Assembly: GCF_032477075.1 (NCBI RefSeq)
Contig: NZ_JAWDXO010000019.1
Location: 1-56,119, forward strand
Direction: 5' to 3'
Source: Fusobacterium sp.
GTDB lineage: Bacteria; Fusobacteriota; Fusobacteriia; Fusobacteriales; Fusobacteriaceae
Length of the DNA: 56,119 nt
Numbering within the stretch: the stretch's first letter is position 1; every line of letters begins with the position of its first letter. Shown piece by piece: positions 16,656 to 26,192 of this stretch. The position numbers and the translations under genes are program-made. The notes beneath the pieces were generated by a model, which was not told the DNA's origin, did not search any database, and worked only from the letters and a program-made list of their open reading frames with translations.

Positions 16656-17738
16656 ATGGCATTAGAAAAAATAGTTATGCTTGGTGACAGTATTATAGAT
16701 TGGAATTACAGCAGTAAATATATAAATTATGGGCATGCAGGATTTAAAACAAGAGATATATTATGGCTTCTAGAGGAAAAACTTGAAATAAAAGGAGATA
16801 TTGGAATACTTTTAGTGGGAGTAAATGATATTTTATGTGGTTTTCAAGAAGAATATACATTAGATTATTATAATAAAACTGTAGAAATACTTAGGCAAAG
16901 ATTTAAAAAACTTATATTATTAAGTATGCTTCCAAGTGATACTTCAAGAATAAATGCAAAATCTAAAATGTTAAATAGCAAATTAAAAAATTTATACAAT
17001 GAAGATTTCTTTGATATTTATAACCTGTTTTTAGATGCTCGTGAATTGCTGGCAGATAAATATACTGTAGATGGAATTCATTTAAATAATTATGGATATG
17101 ACATTTTTAATAAAGCTTTAACTGAAATTGTAGAAAAAGTAAAATATGAAGAAATAGGATATCCAGACAGAGAAACTGCTGAAAGAGAATTAGAAGAAGC
17201 AGGAGAACTTAATCCAGGACAGTGGATAAGCCATTCTAAATATACAGCTCTTGCCTGTAAAAAAATTGCAGAATATTGCCCTCATATGAACAGTGAAAAA
17301 GCCTATATAATTGGATTACTTCATGATATAGGAAGAAGAGTTGGAATAGTGCAGGAAAGACATATGCTGGAAGGATATAAATATTGTATGTCTAAGGGAT
17401 GGAAAGAAGTTGCTCAGATATGTATAACACATTCTTTTATGTTGAAAGATATAACTACATCTATTGGAAAATGGGATATAACCAAAGAAGATTATGAATT
17501 TATGAAAAATTTTATAACTGAAGCTGTCTATGATGATTATGATAAATTAGTTCAAATGTGTGACAACCTAGCTCTTCCAAATAGTTTTTGCTTTCTTGAA
17601 AAAAGGTTTGTAGATGTAGCAATGAGGTATGGAGTAAATGAGTATACTACTAAAAGATGGGGAGCTATCTATGATATCAAAAAATATTTTGAAGAAATAG
17701 CTGGTAAATCTATAGAGGAAATACTGAAAATTTTATAA
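16656..17738 (+). CDS. Two-domain protein: SGNH/GDSL hydrolase fused to an HD phosphohydrolase
   Basis: The N-terminal half (about residues 1-165) is an SGNH esterase: nucleophile Ser12 in GDSI, Asn57 in GVND, and Asp139-x-x-His142 in DGIHLNNYGYD. The C-terminal half (about 185-360) is an HD domain resembling the YqeK-like group: His193 in SHSKYT, His223-Asp224 in GLLHDIGRR, and a later THSF histidine. Both active sites look complete. Substrates are unknown; no signal peptide is seen, so it is probably cytoplasmic. It stands alone with its own promoter and an AAGGAGG ribosome binding site. The domain calls are firm, but the role is open. Confidence 0.8.
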   Translation: MALEKIVMLGDSIIDWNYSSKYINYGHAGFKTRDILWLLEEKLEIKGDIGILLVGVNDILCGFQEEYTLDYYNKTVEILRQRFKKLILLSMLPSDTSRINAKSKMLNSKLKNLYNEDFFDIYNLFLDARELLADKYTVDGIHLNNYGYDIFNKALTEIVEKVKYEEIGYPDRETAERELEEAGELNPGQWISHSKYTALACKKIAEYCPHMNSEKAYIIGLLHDIGRRVGIVQERHMLEGYKYCMSKGWKEVAQICITHSFMLKDITTSIGKWDITKEDYEFMKNFITEAVYDDYDKLVQMCDNLALPNSFCFLEKRFVDVAMRYGVNEYTTKRWGAIYDIKKYFEEIAGKSIEEILKIL

Positions 17739-17895
17739 AATCTAGAAATTTATTATAGATTTTTAATGATTAATAAAAAATTATCTGTAAAAATAGAGTG
17801 AAATTTATTGAATAAAATTTTGAAATATATATTTCATTTTTAGTTACAATAATATTATAGTCATCTCTTTTATGGATAATAAATAGTAGAAATAG

Positions 17896-17939
17896 AAAAA
17901 GATCAAGGAAAAGAAATCCTCTTTTCCTCTGATCTTTTC
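17896..17939. terminator. Bidirectional terminator at the end of the efflux operon
   Basis: AAAAGATCA-AGGAAAAG (from 17897) pairs with CTTTTCCTCTGATCTTTT (17921-17938). U-rich stretches appear on both strands, so it can end the RND operon on - and the SGNH-HD gene on +. Confidence 0.7.
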
Positions 17940-17942
17940 ATT

Positions 17943-20900
17943 TTATTGTTTCTTTTCAATTTTATATAACAAAGAATATAAAAGTGGAACAACAAACAGT
18001 GTCAACATAGTTGAAGCTGTAAGTCCAAAAACTATTGTTATAGCCATATCTCCATATAATGGATCAAATACAAGAGGCAGCATTCCAAAAATTGTTGTAA
18101 CTGATGCCATAGAAACTGGTCTTATTCTGCTGACTGCTGAATCTATAACGGCAGTATAGGGGTCTTTTTTATCCACATTTATCTCATATTTTATTTCGTC
18201 TATAAGAACAATAGAATTTTTTATCATCATACCGCTGAGGCTTATAGCACCTATTATAGACATGAATCCAAAAGACCTTCCTGTGAGAAATAATCCAGGT
18301 GCTATTCCTATAAATGAAAGAGGAAGTATAGCAAAAATTATAAATGGATCTTTCAGAGTTGCAAATAGAAGTACACATATTGAAAACATAATAGTTCCCT
18401 GTAATGGAAGACTAGAGAATACAGCAGCCACATTTTTATTCTGCTCATAATATTCTCCGCCCCATTCAATTTTGTAATTTTCTGGAAGAGATAATTTATT
18501 TACTTCTTTTTCAACTGCCTTTCTAATACTTTCAGCAGTGACACCTCCCGAAATATCACATTGAACTTTTATAGCTCTTACTCTATTTCTTCTCCAGATT
18601 TCAGGGTCTTCCCATTTTAAACTTTCTTTTTCAATAATTCTATTTAAAGGAAGACTTTTTATTCCTAATCCCCATACTGGTGTCTGACCAATATTATTAA
18701 TTTCAAGCTGTTGTCCGCCAGATTTTTCTCTTAGAACTATTGGCATTATTTCAGTTCCCTCTTTATATTTTCCAAGAGTCATCCCTTCTGTTGCTCTATT
18801 TAATGAATTGGCAACATCTAATGGAGAAATCAGATTTTTTCTTTCAATATTTTGAGATAATACAGGAGACCATGTCAAAACTTTATTTTTCCAATCTGTC
18901 TGTATATTTTCTGCATTTGGTACAGTTCTCATAATATTCATAACTTCTTTAGACAACTCTCTCAGTATATATGGATCAGGACCAAGTATTCTCACTTCTA
19001 CAGGATATTTAGTAGGAATACCATTTACATATTTTCTTACCTCTATTTTAGTATCAGGAATATTTTCTTTAACAAATTTTTTTATATTTTCTCCAATTCT
19101 ATTTACACTCTCTAATTTATTTACTGAAATAATAAGCTGAGAAAAACTGCTGTTTTGTAACTCTGGAATAGTTGCAACATAGTATCTAGAAGGAGAAGAT
19201 CCAACTGCTGCTGTTACATTTATTATATCTTTATCTTTAAGCAATTCTTTTTCTACTATTTGACTCACTTTATCTGTTTTATCAAGTGAAGTTCCTTCAG
19301 GAAGCCATAAATTTACAACAAATCCTTTTTTATCAGAATCAGGGAAAAAGGTAATAGGCAGTCTTGTAAAAAGCAGCATAGAAAATAAAAATGCTCCAAT
19401 TACTATTCCCAGAGAAAGAAATTTATGTGCTAAAACTTTTTCTAAAAATTTGTGGCATAAATCATAAAATTTTTCTTTTCTCCCATTTTTATCTTTTTCT
19501 TTATCTATTTTTAAAAAGCTATCACAGAACACAGGTATTTGAGTTAAGGATAATATCCAGCTTAAACCTAAAGAAACAGCCATTATCCAGAAAAGAGTGG
19601 AAATATATTCTCCAGCATCAGTTGGCATTAAATACATAGGAAGAAATGCTATTACAGCAATGGTAGTTGCCCCAAGGAGAGGAACAGCAGTTTTTTTAGC
19701 TGGTTTAGTTAATGCTTCATACCGATTTTCACCTTTTTCCAGACTGGTAAGTGTACCATCAACTACAACTATAGCATTATCAACAAGCATTCCCATAGCA
19801 ATTATAAATGAACCAAGAGAAACTCTCTGCATATCCATTTTAACAGCAAGCATATATATCAACGTTCCTAATATAGAAAGAATAAGTCCACTTCCTATTA
19901 TGAGTCCGCTTCTTATACCCATTGTAAATAAAAGAACTCCAACCACAACTACTACTGAGGCAACAAGATTATTAACGAATTGACCGATAGCATTAGTAAC
20001 AAGATCTGGCTGGTAATACACTTTCTCAATTTCTATTCCTAGAGGAAGATTTTTCTTTATTTCATCAAGCTTTTTATCAATAGCTTTACCTGTATTTATA
20101 ACATTTGTTCCCACCTCTGGTGAGAGCATAAGCCCCATAGCTTCTTTCATATTATATCTCATTTTACTTTTTACAGGAGTTGAAAAAGATTTTTTTACAA
20201 CTGCAATATCTTTCAGGAAAACAGTTTCTTCTCCGCCTCTCAAATTATCTTTAGAAAAAATCACCAGATTTTCTATATCTTCCAAACTGTTAAAAGCTTC
20301 ATTGATATCTACTCTTATTTTCATATCTCCATGTTCTATAGAATTACTGTAGGCAGGAAGATTTTGAGAAATAAAAGAAGTAAGTATAAGTTTTTCATTT
20401 ATTCCAAGAGCATCTATCTTTTCTCTGTCAATGACTACTTCTACAGCAGAATCAACTTTTCCATAGACAGAAGTTTTGGATACCCCAGGAATAGAATGGA
20501 GCTCTCTTTTTATATAATTTACATACCGATTTAATTCTTCCTTAGAATATCCTTCACTTGTCACAGCAAAAAACATTCCATATACATCCCCATAGTCATC
20601 TAAAACTACTGAAGAAATAGCTCCTGTAGGGAGATTTTTTTGAACATCATTTATTTTTTTTCTTACATTATCCCAATACTGATCTATTACTTCTGCTTTT
20701 AACGATTCATTTAATTTTATTTTAACTTCTGAATAACCAGCTTTAGAAACACTTTCAATATATTCAACATTTGCAATTTGTTGAAGGGCACCTTCTATTT
20801 CATCAGTTACCTGTAGCTCAACTTGATGAGGATCAGCTCCAGGGTACAAGGTCACAACAATAGCCTCTTTTACTCTAAATTCAGGATCCTCTAATTTTCC

Positions 20901-20996
20901 AAGTTTAACATAAGAAAAAATTCCTCCTGCTATAATGACAAATGTCAAAAAAAGTGTAACTGTTCTATTTTTTATCGAGTAATCGATTATATTCAT
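17943..20996 (-). CDS. RND-type multidrug/metabolite efflux permease
   Basis: This 1017-aa inner-membrane protein is the proton-driven pump of a tripartite exporter. The RND hallmarks are present: an N-terminal transmembrane helix after NIIDYSIKNRTVTLF, a large periplasmic loop, a central helix block (about 335-480) with SLGSFIIAMGMLVDNAIVVVD carrying the proton-relay acidic residues, a second periplasmic loop and a final helix block. The start at 20996 is preferred over a GTG at 21005 because the family begins there and GGTGGAG lies just upstream. It is the third gene after an outer-membrane channel and an adaptor. The substrate cannot be told from sequence. Confidence 0.93.
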   Translation of the reverse strand: MNIIDYSIKNRTVTLFLTFVIIAGGIFSYVKLGKLEDPEFRVKEAIVVTLYPGADPHQVELQVTDEIEGALQQIANVEYIESVSKAGYSEVKIKLNESLKAEVIDQYWDNVRKKINDVQKNLPTGAISSVVLDDYGDVYGMFFAVTSEGYSKEELNRYVNYIKRELHSIPGVSKTSVYGKVDSAVEVVIDREKIDALGINEKLILTSFISQNLPAYSNSIEHGDMKIRVDINEAFNSLEDIENLVIFSKDNLRGGEETVFLKDIAVVKKSFSTPVKSKMRYNMKEAMGLMLSPEVGTNVINTGKAIDKKLDEIKKNLPLGIEIEKVYYQPDLVTNAIGQFVNNLVASVVVVVGVLLFTMGIRSGLIIGSGLILSILGTLIYMLAVKMDMQRVSLGSFIIAMGMLVDNAIVVVDGTLTSLEKGENRYEALTKPAKKTAVPLLGATTIAVIAFLPMYLMPTDAGEYISTLFWIMAVSLGLSWILSLTQIPVFCDSFLKIDKEKDKNGRKEKFYDLCHKFLEKVLAHKFLSLGIVIGAFLFSMLLFTRLPITFFPDSDKKGFVVNLWLPEGTSLDKTDKVSQIVEKELLKDKDIINVTAAVGSSPSRYYVATIPELQNSSFSQLIISVNKLESVNRIGENIKKFVKENIPDTKIEVRKYVNGIPTKYPVEVRILGPDPYILRELSKEVMNIMRTVPNAENIQTDWKNKVLTWSPVLSQNIERKNLISPLDVANSLNRATEGMTLGKYKEGTEIMPIVLREKSGGQQLEINNIGQTPVWGLGIKSLPLNRIIEKESLKWEDPEIWRRNRVRAIKVQCDISGGVTAESIRKAVEKEVNKLSLPENYKIEWGGEYYEQNKNVAAVFSSLPLQGTIMFSICVLLFATLKDPFIIFAILPLSFIGIAPGLFLTGRSFGFMSIIGAISLSGMMIKNSIVLIDEIKYEINVDKKDPYTAVIDSAVSRIRPVSMASVTTIFGMLPLVFDPLYGDMAITIVFGLTASTMLTLFVVPLLYSLLYKIEKKQ

Positions 20997-21008
20997 ATGC
21001 TCCACCTC

Positions 21009-22109
21009 TTATAAGACATTTCCCACATTAGTATCACTTTCTTCTGGAATAAGTTTTACCTTTTCTCCATCAATGATAGTATCAACACCAGCAGTGATAA
21101 CTTTGTCATTTTTATTTAACCCTTCTAGAATTATTATATTTCCATCAGGATAGAGATTGCCTATTTTAACTTTCCTTGCTTTTGCTACACCATTATCATA
21201 AATATATACTTTACTTCCATTATCTTCAAAAAGAGCAGATGCAGGAATAATAATTGGTGATGACTCATCTCTTTTAATAGAAGCTAAAACTTTTCCACTC
21301 ATTCCCATTCTGATATCTTTTCCATCTAATAATTCAAAAGTAGCAGGATAAGTCAATTTTGAAAATTCAGGGTTTTTTCCAATTTCTTTAAGTTTTAATT
21401 CATATTTTTTTTCGCTGTCATTTGGAACAAAAATAAATGATACAGCATTTTTTAAAATATCAGTATCTTTAATAGCAACACTGATTGTTACTTCTGGATT
21501 TTCATCAGCTGAAAGAGAAACTACAGGTGTTCCAGCATTTACAACACTTCCTGCATCAGCAAATTTTTTAGAAATATATCCTGAAAATGGAGCTCTAAGC
21601 TCAGTATCCTTTAATTTATTTTGAGCATTTTCTACTCCCTGCTGTGCTTCTTTTAAAAGAGAAACAGCTGCTTTTTTCTGAGCAGTTACTGTATCAAAAT
21701 TCTTTTTTGTCATAGCATCTGCTTTATAAAGTTTTTCAGCTCTGTCATATTGAAGAATTGCATTATCAGCTGAAGCTTTTGCAGCTTCATATTTTTTCTT
21801 GTATACTTCCAGATTTATTTTATAATCTCTGCTGTCCATTTTAGCCAGTATCTCATCTTTTTTTATTATTTGCCCCTGAGTGAGATTCATACTTTCCAAT
21901 GGCCCTGCAATTTTAAAAGATAGAATTGTTTCTTTGCTTGGAGCAGTTATTCCAGAAAAAGAAAAATATTCAATACTATCAGAATTTTTTATTTCCATGA
22001 CTTTTACAGGACGAATTATTATTTCTTCTTCTTGCTGTTTTCCACATGAAGAAATTAACAAGATAGAAGCAGCAATCAAAATCATTGATTTTATTCTTCT
22101 ATTTTTCAT
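21009..22109 (-). CDS. RND efflux periplasmic adaptor (membrane fusion protein), lipoprotein
   Basis: The 366-aa adaptor joins the RND pump to the outer-membrane channel. A lipoprotein signal ends at the lipobox LLISSC (Cys about 22). A lipoyl-like half-motif (SFKIAGPLESMNLTQGQIIK) is followed by an alpha-helical hairpin (about 95-165) and a second half-motif (LRAPFSGYISKKFADAGSVV), then beta-barrel regions. Its ATG overlaps the end of the channel gene by 11 bases, and the pump gene follows after a short gap, showing a coupled operon. Confidence 0.93.
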   Translation of the reverse strand: MKNRRIKSMILIAASILLISSCGKQQEEEIIIRPVKVMEIKNSDSIEYFSFSGITAPSKETILSFKIAGPLESMNLTQGQIIKKDEILAKMDSRDYKINLEVYKKKYEAAKASADNAILQYDRAEKLYKADAMTKKNFDTVTAQKKAAVSLLKEAQQGVENAQNKLKDTELRAPFSGYISKKFADAGSVVNAGTPVVSLSADENPEVTISVAIKDTDILKNAVSFIFVPNDSEKKYELKLKEIGKNPEFSKLTYPATFELLDGKDIRMGMSGKVLASIKRDESSPIIIPASALFEDNGSKVYIYDNGVAKARKVKIGNLYPDGNIIILEGLNKNDKVITAGVDTIIDGEKVKLIPEESDTNVGNVL

Positions 22110-23517
22110 ATATCTTTTCTCCTTTTGTAAATATAGATTTTCCCATAAGCATATTAAGAGAAGAAAGAGAAATTTGATACTTATATTCAGTTTTTTCTTT
22201 TATACTTAAAGCTTGTTCGTAATCAGCTAAAGCTTTTATGTATTCCCAGTTATCAATAGCTCCTACTTCTTTTTCAGTTTTTTTCTGTTCAAATCTTCCT
22301 TTATTTACAATATAATTTTTTGAAGCTATATCTCTTTCTTCTTTAGAACTTTCCAACATATTATATGCATTGACAGTTTCAAAAATAACTTTCATTATCT
22401 CCTGTTCTTTTCTAATAAAAGCAATTTCCTGATTTTTTCTGGCTTTTTTATATTCATTTACATTTTGAAAACCATTAAATATAGAAAAAAATCCTCCAAG
22501 AGTACCCATAAAAAAATCAGGATCAGCTAGAGCTTCATTACTTGTATTTATATATCCTCCAGTTAAAATTATTTTTGGAAGAAAATTTGTAACTGCTATT
22601 TTTACAGCATCCTCATTCATATCCACAGCAGTATCTCTTATTTTTATAAAATCGCTGTTTTTTAAAGATTCATAAACAGCTTCTTCCATAGAAATATTAT
22701 TTTCTGTGAAAGGAGATGGCTTTTGCAGGTGGATATCTAAAAATGGATAAAGATTAAGGTTATTCATCAAAGAAATTTTTGCACTTTGAAGATCACGTTC
22801 ATTTTGTCTTAAGGCATGTTCCTTCATTTTGACCATTTGCTCTGTTCCCTCATACTCCCATTTTAGAATACTTTCAGTTTCCAGTGCAACTTTGGCATTT
22901 TTATTTAACTCCTGAGCAGAAGCCAGTTCTTTGGATAAATATTCTCTTTCAGATTCTAAAGCAAGAATATAGTAATATTCACCAATAGTTTGAAGTTTAA
23001 TCATTTTTTCTGTAAGTTCTCTGGTAAGAACAGAGATATTTTCTCCCTTTTGTCTGGCACTATATAAAAACCATGTAGATGGAACAAAAATAGGTATTTG
23101 TGCATTGATATTGAAAAAGGAAAAACTTTTATCAAGCAATCTCCCTTCTAATGCAGCAGGAAATCCAGATATAGCAGATATCCCTGTATCTAAAGCCTCA
23201 CCCATGACTTTGTTGTTTAACATAGTATAACTGTATCCTAATGATATTTTTGGAAGAAAATTGCCAAAAGCTATTCTTTTGTCAAGTTTTGCTATTTCTT
23301 CTTCAATAATTTTTACTTTTAAATCAAGGTTTCTATCTACACTTATTTTTAAAGCTGTTTCTAAAGTAAGAATATTATTATATTGCTTTATATATTCCTT
23401 GCTTTCCTTTTCTTTTAATGATAGATTATCAAGTAATTCATTATTTTTATCAGAGGTATTAAGAGCAGAGCAACCTGCTATTAAAATAGAGTAAAATATT
23501 AAGATTAAATTTTTCAA
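22099..23517 (-). CDS. TolC-like outer-membrane efflux channel, lipoprotein
   Basis: The 472-aa protein has two outer-membrane-efflux-protein repeats with long helices, typical of TolC/NodT channels. It carries a lipoprotein signal with lipobox LIAGC (Cys about 16). The start is TTG, supported by AAAGGAGGT just upstream. It heads a three-gene operon on - in the order channel, adaptor, pump. No regulator gene lies next to the operon. The channel and pump order, and the presence of an outer-membrane component, show a diderm cell. Confidence 0.9.
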   Translation of the reverse strand: MKNLILIFYSILIAGCSALNTSDKNNELLDNLSLKEKESKEYIKQYNNILTLETALKISVDRNLDLKVKIIEEEIAKLDKRIAFGNFLPKISLGYSYTMLNNKVMGEALDTGISAISGFPAALEGRLLDKSFSFFNINAQIPIFVPSTWFLYSARQKGENISVLTRELTEKMIKLQTIGEYYYILALESEREYLSKELASAQELNKNAKVALETESILKWEYEGTEQMVKMKEHALRQNERDLQSAKISLMNNLNLYPFLDIHLQKPSPFTENNISMEEAVYESLKNSDFIKIRDTAVDMNEDAVKIAVTNFLPKIILTGGYINTSNEALADPDFFMGTLGGFFSIFNGFQNVNEYKKARKNQEIAFIRKEQEIMKVIFETVNAYNMLESSKEERDIASKNYIVNKGRFEQKKTEKEVGAIDNWEYIKALADYEQALSIKEKTEYKYQISLSSLNMLMGKSIFTKGEKIYEK

Positions 23518-23659
23518 TTTTACCTCCTTTGTTCTATTTAAGTGTTTTTTATATTTTATTACAACAATAGATTTTTTACTACTATTATTTTTATTAAAAT
23601 ATATTACTTTAGTGATTCTTTTAGTATTTTCTCTTTTCTATATTTGAGCTATTATCATA

Positions 23660-23689
23660 TAGACATATTATAAAATAATGTGATATAAT
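23660..23689 (+). promoter_or_regulatory. Candidate promoter for the TudS-like gene
   Basis: TAGACA (23660-23665), an 18-base spacer and TATAAT (23684-23689) with an extended -10 TG. It lies in the 229-base divergent gap shared with the efflux operon, for which I see no clear promoter. Confidence 0.5.
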
Positions 23690-23746
23690 TCTTTGATACT
23701 ATGATATATAAGTTCAAAAAATTAAAATCTTTAAGGGAGAATCTTC

Positions 23747-24295
23747 ATGTTTAATGATGGAAGAAGTAAACGTGTTGTTTTCATTGCTCATTGTTTGTTA
23801 AACCAAAATTCAATTTCTGATGGAACAGCAGTTTATCCTGCAGCTTTTAGAAGTATTATTGATTTTTTTCTGAATGCTGATATTGAAATTGTTCAAATGC
23901 CCTGTCCAGAGTTTTGTTGTTTAGGACTTGATAGAGGAAATATTAATGGAGCATATAGTCCTATAACTTTAGAAAATACACGTATTAGAAGAGAAATGAA
24001 AAAGTGTAATGCTGATAAAATTTTATCACTATTAGTTGATCATGTAATGCAGCAGATTTTTGAATATCATGAATATGGATTTGAAATTGCTGCTATTATA
24101 GGTGTTAATCGTTCTCCAAGTTGTGGAATAGAAACAACATCAGATTATGATATGGAAATAGATGGAATGGGGTTATTTATGGAAAAGATTTTTGAACGAC
24201 TTTCACTAAAAAAAATCTCAATTCCTATGATAGGGGTTAAATCAATAGATGATATAGATAAAAAGTTTGATTTTATTAAGAGTGTAGTAAGATAA
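23747..24295 (+). CDS. TudS-related (DUF523-like) putative desulfidase
   Basis: The 182-aa protein has the cysteine pattern of the TudS/DUF523-like group: HCLLNQNS near residue 15, MPCPEFCCLG near 52-61 and NRSPSCG near 123-129. In characterised TudS enzymes three cysteines hold a 4Fe-4S cluster used to remove sulfur from thiouracil. It seems to match the CD3072-type branch rather than TudS itself, so the substrate is unknown. It is a single gene between two minus-strand operons, preceded by AGGGAG and its own promoter. Confidence 0.7.
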   Translation: MFNDGRSKRVVFIAHCLLNQNSISDGTAVYPAAFRSIIDFFLNADIEIVQMPCPEFCCLGLDRGNINGAYSPITLENTRIRREMKKCNADKILSLLVDHVMQQIFEYHEYGFEIAAIIGVNRSPSCGIETTSDYDMEIDGMGLFMEKIFERLSLKKISIPMIGVKSIDDIDKKFDFIKSVVR

Positions 24296-24403
24296 AAATT
24301 ATTTTACAGATATTTACTGGTTTATATTTTAATATACTATTATAATATACCTATGCAAAAACCAATTAATAATAACATATTTTTTATTATTTAAAAAGAA
24401 AAA

Positions 24404-24445
24404 GGCTGTGCAATTAGTAAAATAATTTACTAACTTGCAACAGCC
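24404..24445 (-). terminator. Long hairpin terminator, copy A of a repeated element
   Basis: GGCTGT-GCAA-TTAGTAAA (24404-24421) pairs with TTTACTAA-TTGC-ACAGCC (to 24445) with single-base bulges. On - it is followed by TTTTTCTTTTT. It closely matches the hairpin at 27420-27462. Confidence 0.7.
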
Positions 24446-24540
24446 CCCATATAAAAATTTATTTAATAATACTATTTGATAAAGAAATAAAATTTTAAAT
24501 CAACTTGAAAAATAATTGATTTGTTTTAGCTTTATTAATT

Positions 24541-25293
24541 TTATTTTTCATCATCATCTTTTGTTATTTCTCCTTCTTTAAAAGAAGCAGTACCTAAAAG
24601 TTTTCCATTTTCATAAAACATACTCCAGTCACCATTCAGCTGACCTTCTTTAAAATTTCCTACAGCATTAATGATTCCATTTTCATAATATCTTACATAT
24701 TTACCATTTTTTACATGAAGTTTATACTCTTCTTTTATTTTTACTTCTCCATTTTCATAATAGTAGACAGCTTCTCCATCAAGAAGTCCATTAGAAAAAT
24801 TTTCACTTAGTTCTATCTCTCCATTTTCAAAATATGTTTCATATCTTCCATGAAGCAGATTATCTTTAAATGAAGCCAATTCTTTTATTCCACCATTAGG
24901 ATAATAAGTGATTTTATTTCCACTAAGTTTCCCATTTTTAAAGAACCCTCTTGCTTTAACAGAGCCATCTTCATAATATTTTACCCATTCTCCATCCATT
25001 CTATCATTTTGAAATCTCATATATTCTTTCATTTGACCATTTTCATAATATAGAATAGAATCACCAGAAATATGACCAGCTTCAAAATCTATAGACTCTT
25101 TTATCTGACCATTTTCATAAAATTTTATTTCAGTTCCTTCTTTAAGACCACTTACATAAGGTTCAATTGTTTTAATTTCACCATCACGATATCTGTATAT
25201 AAAATTTCCAGAGAAAGGATCATTTTCGCCTATGACATAAGCTAGTCCATCTATTAATTGTTTCTGGTAAAATTCCACTTCCCTAGTTTTCAT
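24541..25293 (-). CDS. YwqK/MORN-repeat protein
   Basis: The 250-aa protein is almost entirely made of about nine 22-25-residue repeats of the form YYENGQMKEYMRF...G, the MORN-like repeat found in the YwqK family (annotated as toxin-antitoxin immunity proteins). No signal peptide is seen, so it is probably cytoplasmic. The ATG at 25293 is chosen because AGGAGG lies six bases upstream; an earlier TTG would overlap that site. No toxin gene is adjacent. The next gene upstream on - encodes a tiny membrane protein. A secreted relative is encoded at 31687-32172. Confidence 0.75.
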   Translation of the reverse strand: MKTREVEFYQKQLIDGLAYVIGENDPFSGNFIYRYRDGEIKTIEPYVSGLKEGTEIKFYENGQIKESIDFEAGHISGDSILYYENGQMKEYMRFQNDRMDGEWVKYYEDGSVKARGFFKNGKLSGNKITYYPNGGIKELASFKDNLLHGRYETYFENGEIELSENFSNGLLDGEAVYYYENGEVKIKEEYKLHVKNGKYVRYYENGIINAVGNFKEGQLNGDWSMFYENGKLLGTASFKEGEITKDDDEK

Positions 25294-25350
25294 TTGAATC
25301 CTCCTGCCCAAAACTATATTTCATCAATTTTTTATTTTTCAATTATTTCT

Positions 25351-25572
25351 TTATTCTTTATTATCCTGTTCATCTAATTTTTTTAAAAACCATTTTTTTG
25401 CTTTAATTATTACAACTAATAAAATGAAATAGTGAATATATTTTAGCTCCTCAAAGGTTTTTCCTAATACTTTGTCACATATAAATATTAAAAGTATCCA
25501 CAATGCAAGAACAACTAAAAGCAACCCAACAAATTTTCCCCAGATTTTCCAAAAGTTTTTTCTTTCTTCCAT
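25351..25572 (-). CDS. Small membrane protein of unknown function
   Basis: A 73-aa protein: a short charged start (MEERKNFWKIW), a transmembrane helix (about residues 13-33), a loop, and a second hydrophobic helix (about 45-60) ending in a lysine-rich tail. The start at 25572 is chosen because GAGGAG lies ten bases upstream; an upstream ATG at 25611 has no site. It lies 57 bases before the YwqK-like gene on the same strand and might be co-transcribed. I do not recognise the family. Confidence 0.55.
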   Translation of the reverse strand: MEERKNFWKIWGKFVGLLLVVLALWILLIFICDKVLGKTFEELKYIHYFILLVVIIKAKKWFLKKLDEQDNKE

Positions 25573-25661
25573 AAATATAATGCTCCTCAAAATATTCAAT
25601 TTATATTTCATTATAGCATAAAAATGCTTTTAACACTACATTGTGGCAATAAAAAACTTAT

Positions 25662-26192
25662 TTACAAAAGAAGTTCATATAATTTAAACCATTTCAGCCA
25701 AGGTATATTGAGATCTAAATCTATTGTATCAATGTACTCATATCCTAATTTTTCATATAAAGATATGGCAGGTGTATTTTGAATGGCAACATCTAAACGG
25801 ATAGACTTCATCTCATTTTCTTTTCCGAATTTTTCTGCAAACTTCATAAGAGAAAATCCAGCATTATTTTTCATAAACTTTGGATGGACAGCAAAAGTCC
25901 GTATAACTATGATATTTTCATAATTATTTTCAGTTTTCCAGAGAGCTTTATCATAAGCTTTTTCAGGTTCATGGCTCAATATAACAGTTCCTGCAATCTG
26001 TTCATTTATTTCTATTACATATAAATTTTCATTTTTTATTCCATCAATAGCATTTTCTCTGACTGGATACAATCCTTTTCTCCATCCAGGATAATTAACA
26101 TTTTGTTCCAGATAGTCATTCAGAGAATCATATAATTTTTCTAATTCCTCTAAATCATCTGCTGTTCCTTTTCTAATAACATATTTATCCAT
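25662..26192 (-). CDS. GNAT-family N-acetyltransferase
   Basis: The 176-aa protein has the GNAT layout: an N-terminal IRKGTADDLEELEKLYDSL segment, a core strand IIVIRTFAVHPKFMKNNAG with the acetyl-CoA-binding turn, GFSLMKFAEKFGKENE, and the final IQNTPAISLYEKLGYEYID typical of acetyl-CoA transferases. The substrate is unknown. A GGGGG-type ribosome binding site precedes the ATG, and a 90-base gap separates it from the small membrane protein gene downstream. Confidence 0.85.
   Translation of the reverse strand: MDKYVIRKGTADDLEELEKLYDSLNDYLEQNVNYPGWRKGLYPVRENAIDGIKNENLYVIEINEQIAGTVILSHEPEKAYDKALWKTENNYENIIVIRTFAVHPKFMKNNAGFSLMKFAEKFGKENEMKSIRLDVAIQNTPAISLYEKLGYEYIDTIDLDLNIPWLKWFKLYELLL

Noticed and set aside
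24541..25293. Toxin-antitoxin pair at the YwqK-like gene
   Set aside because: No toxin-like gene is adjacent; the small membrane protein next to it is unproven as a toxin, so only the repeat protein is called.
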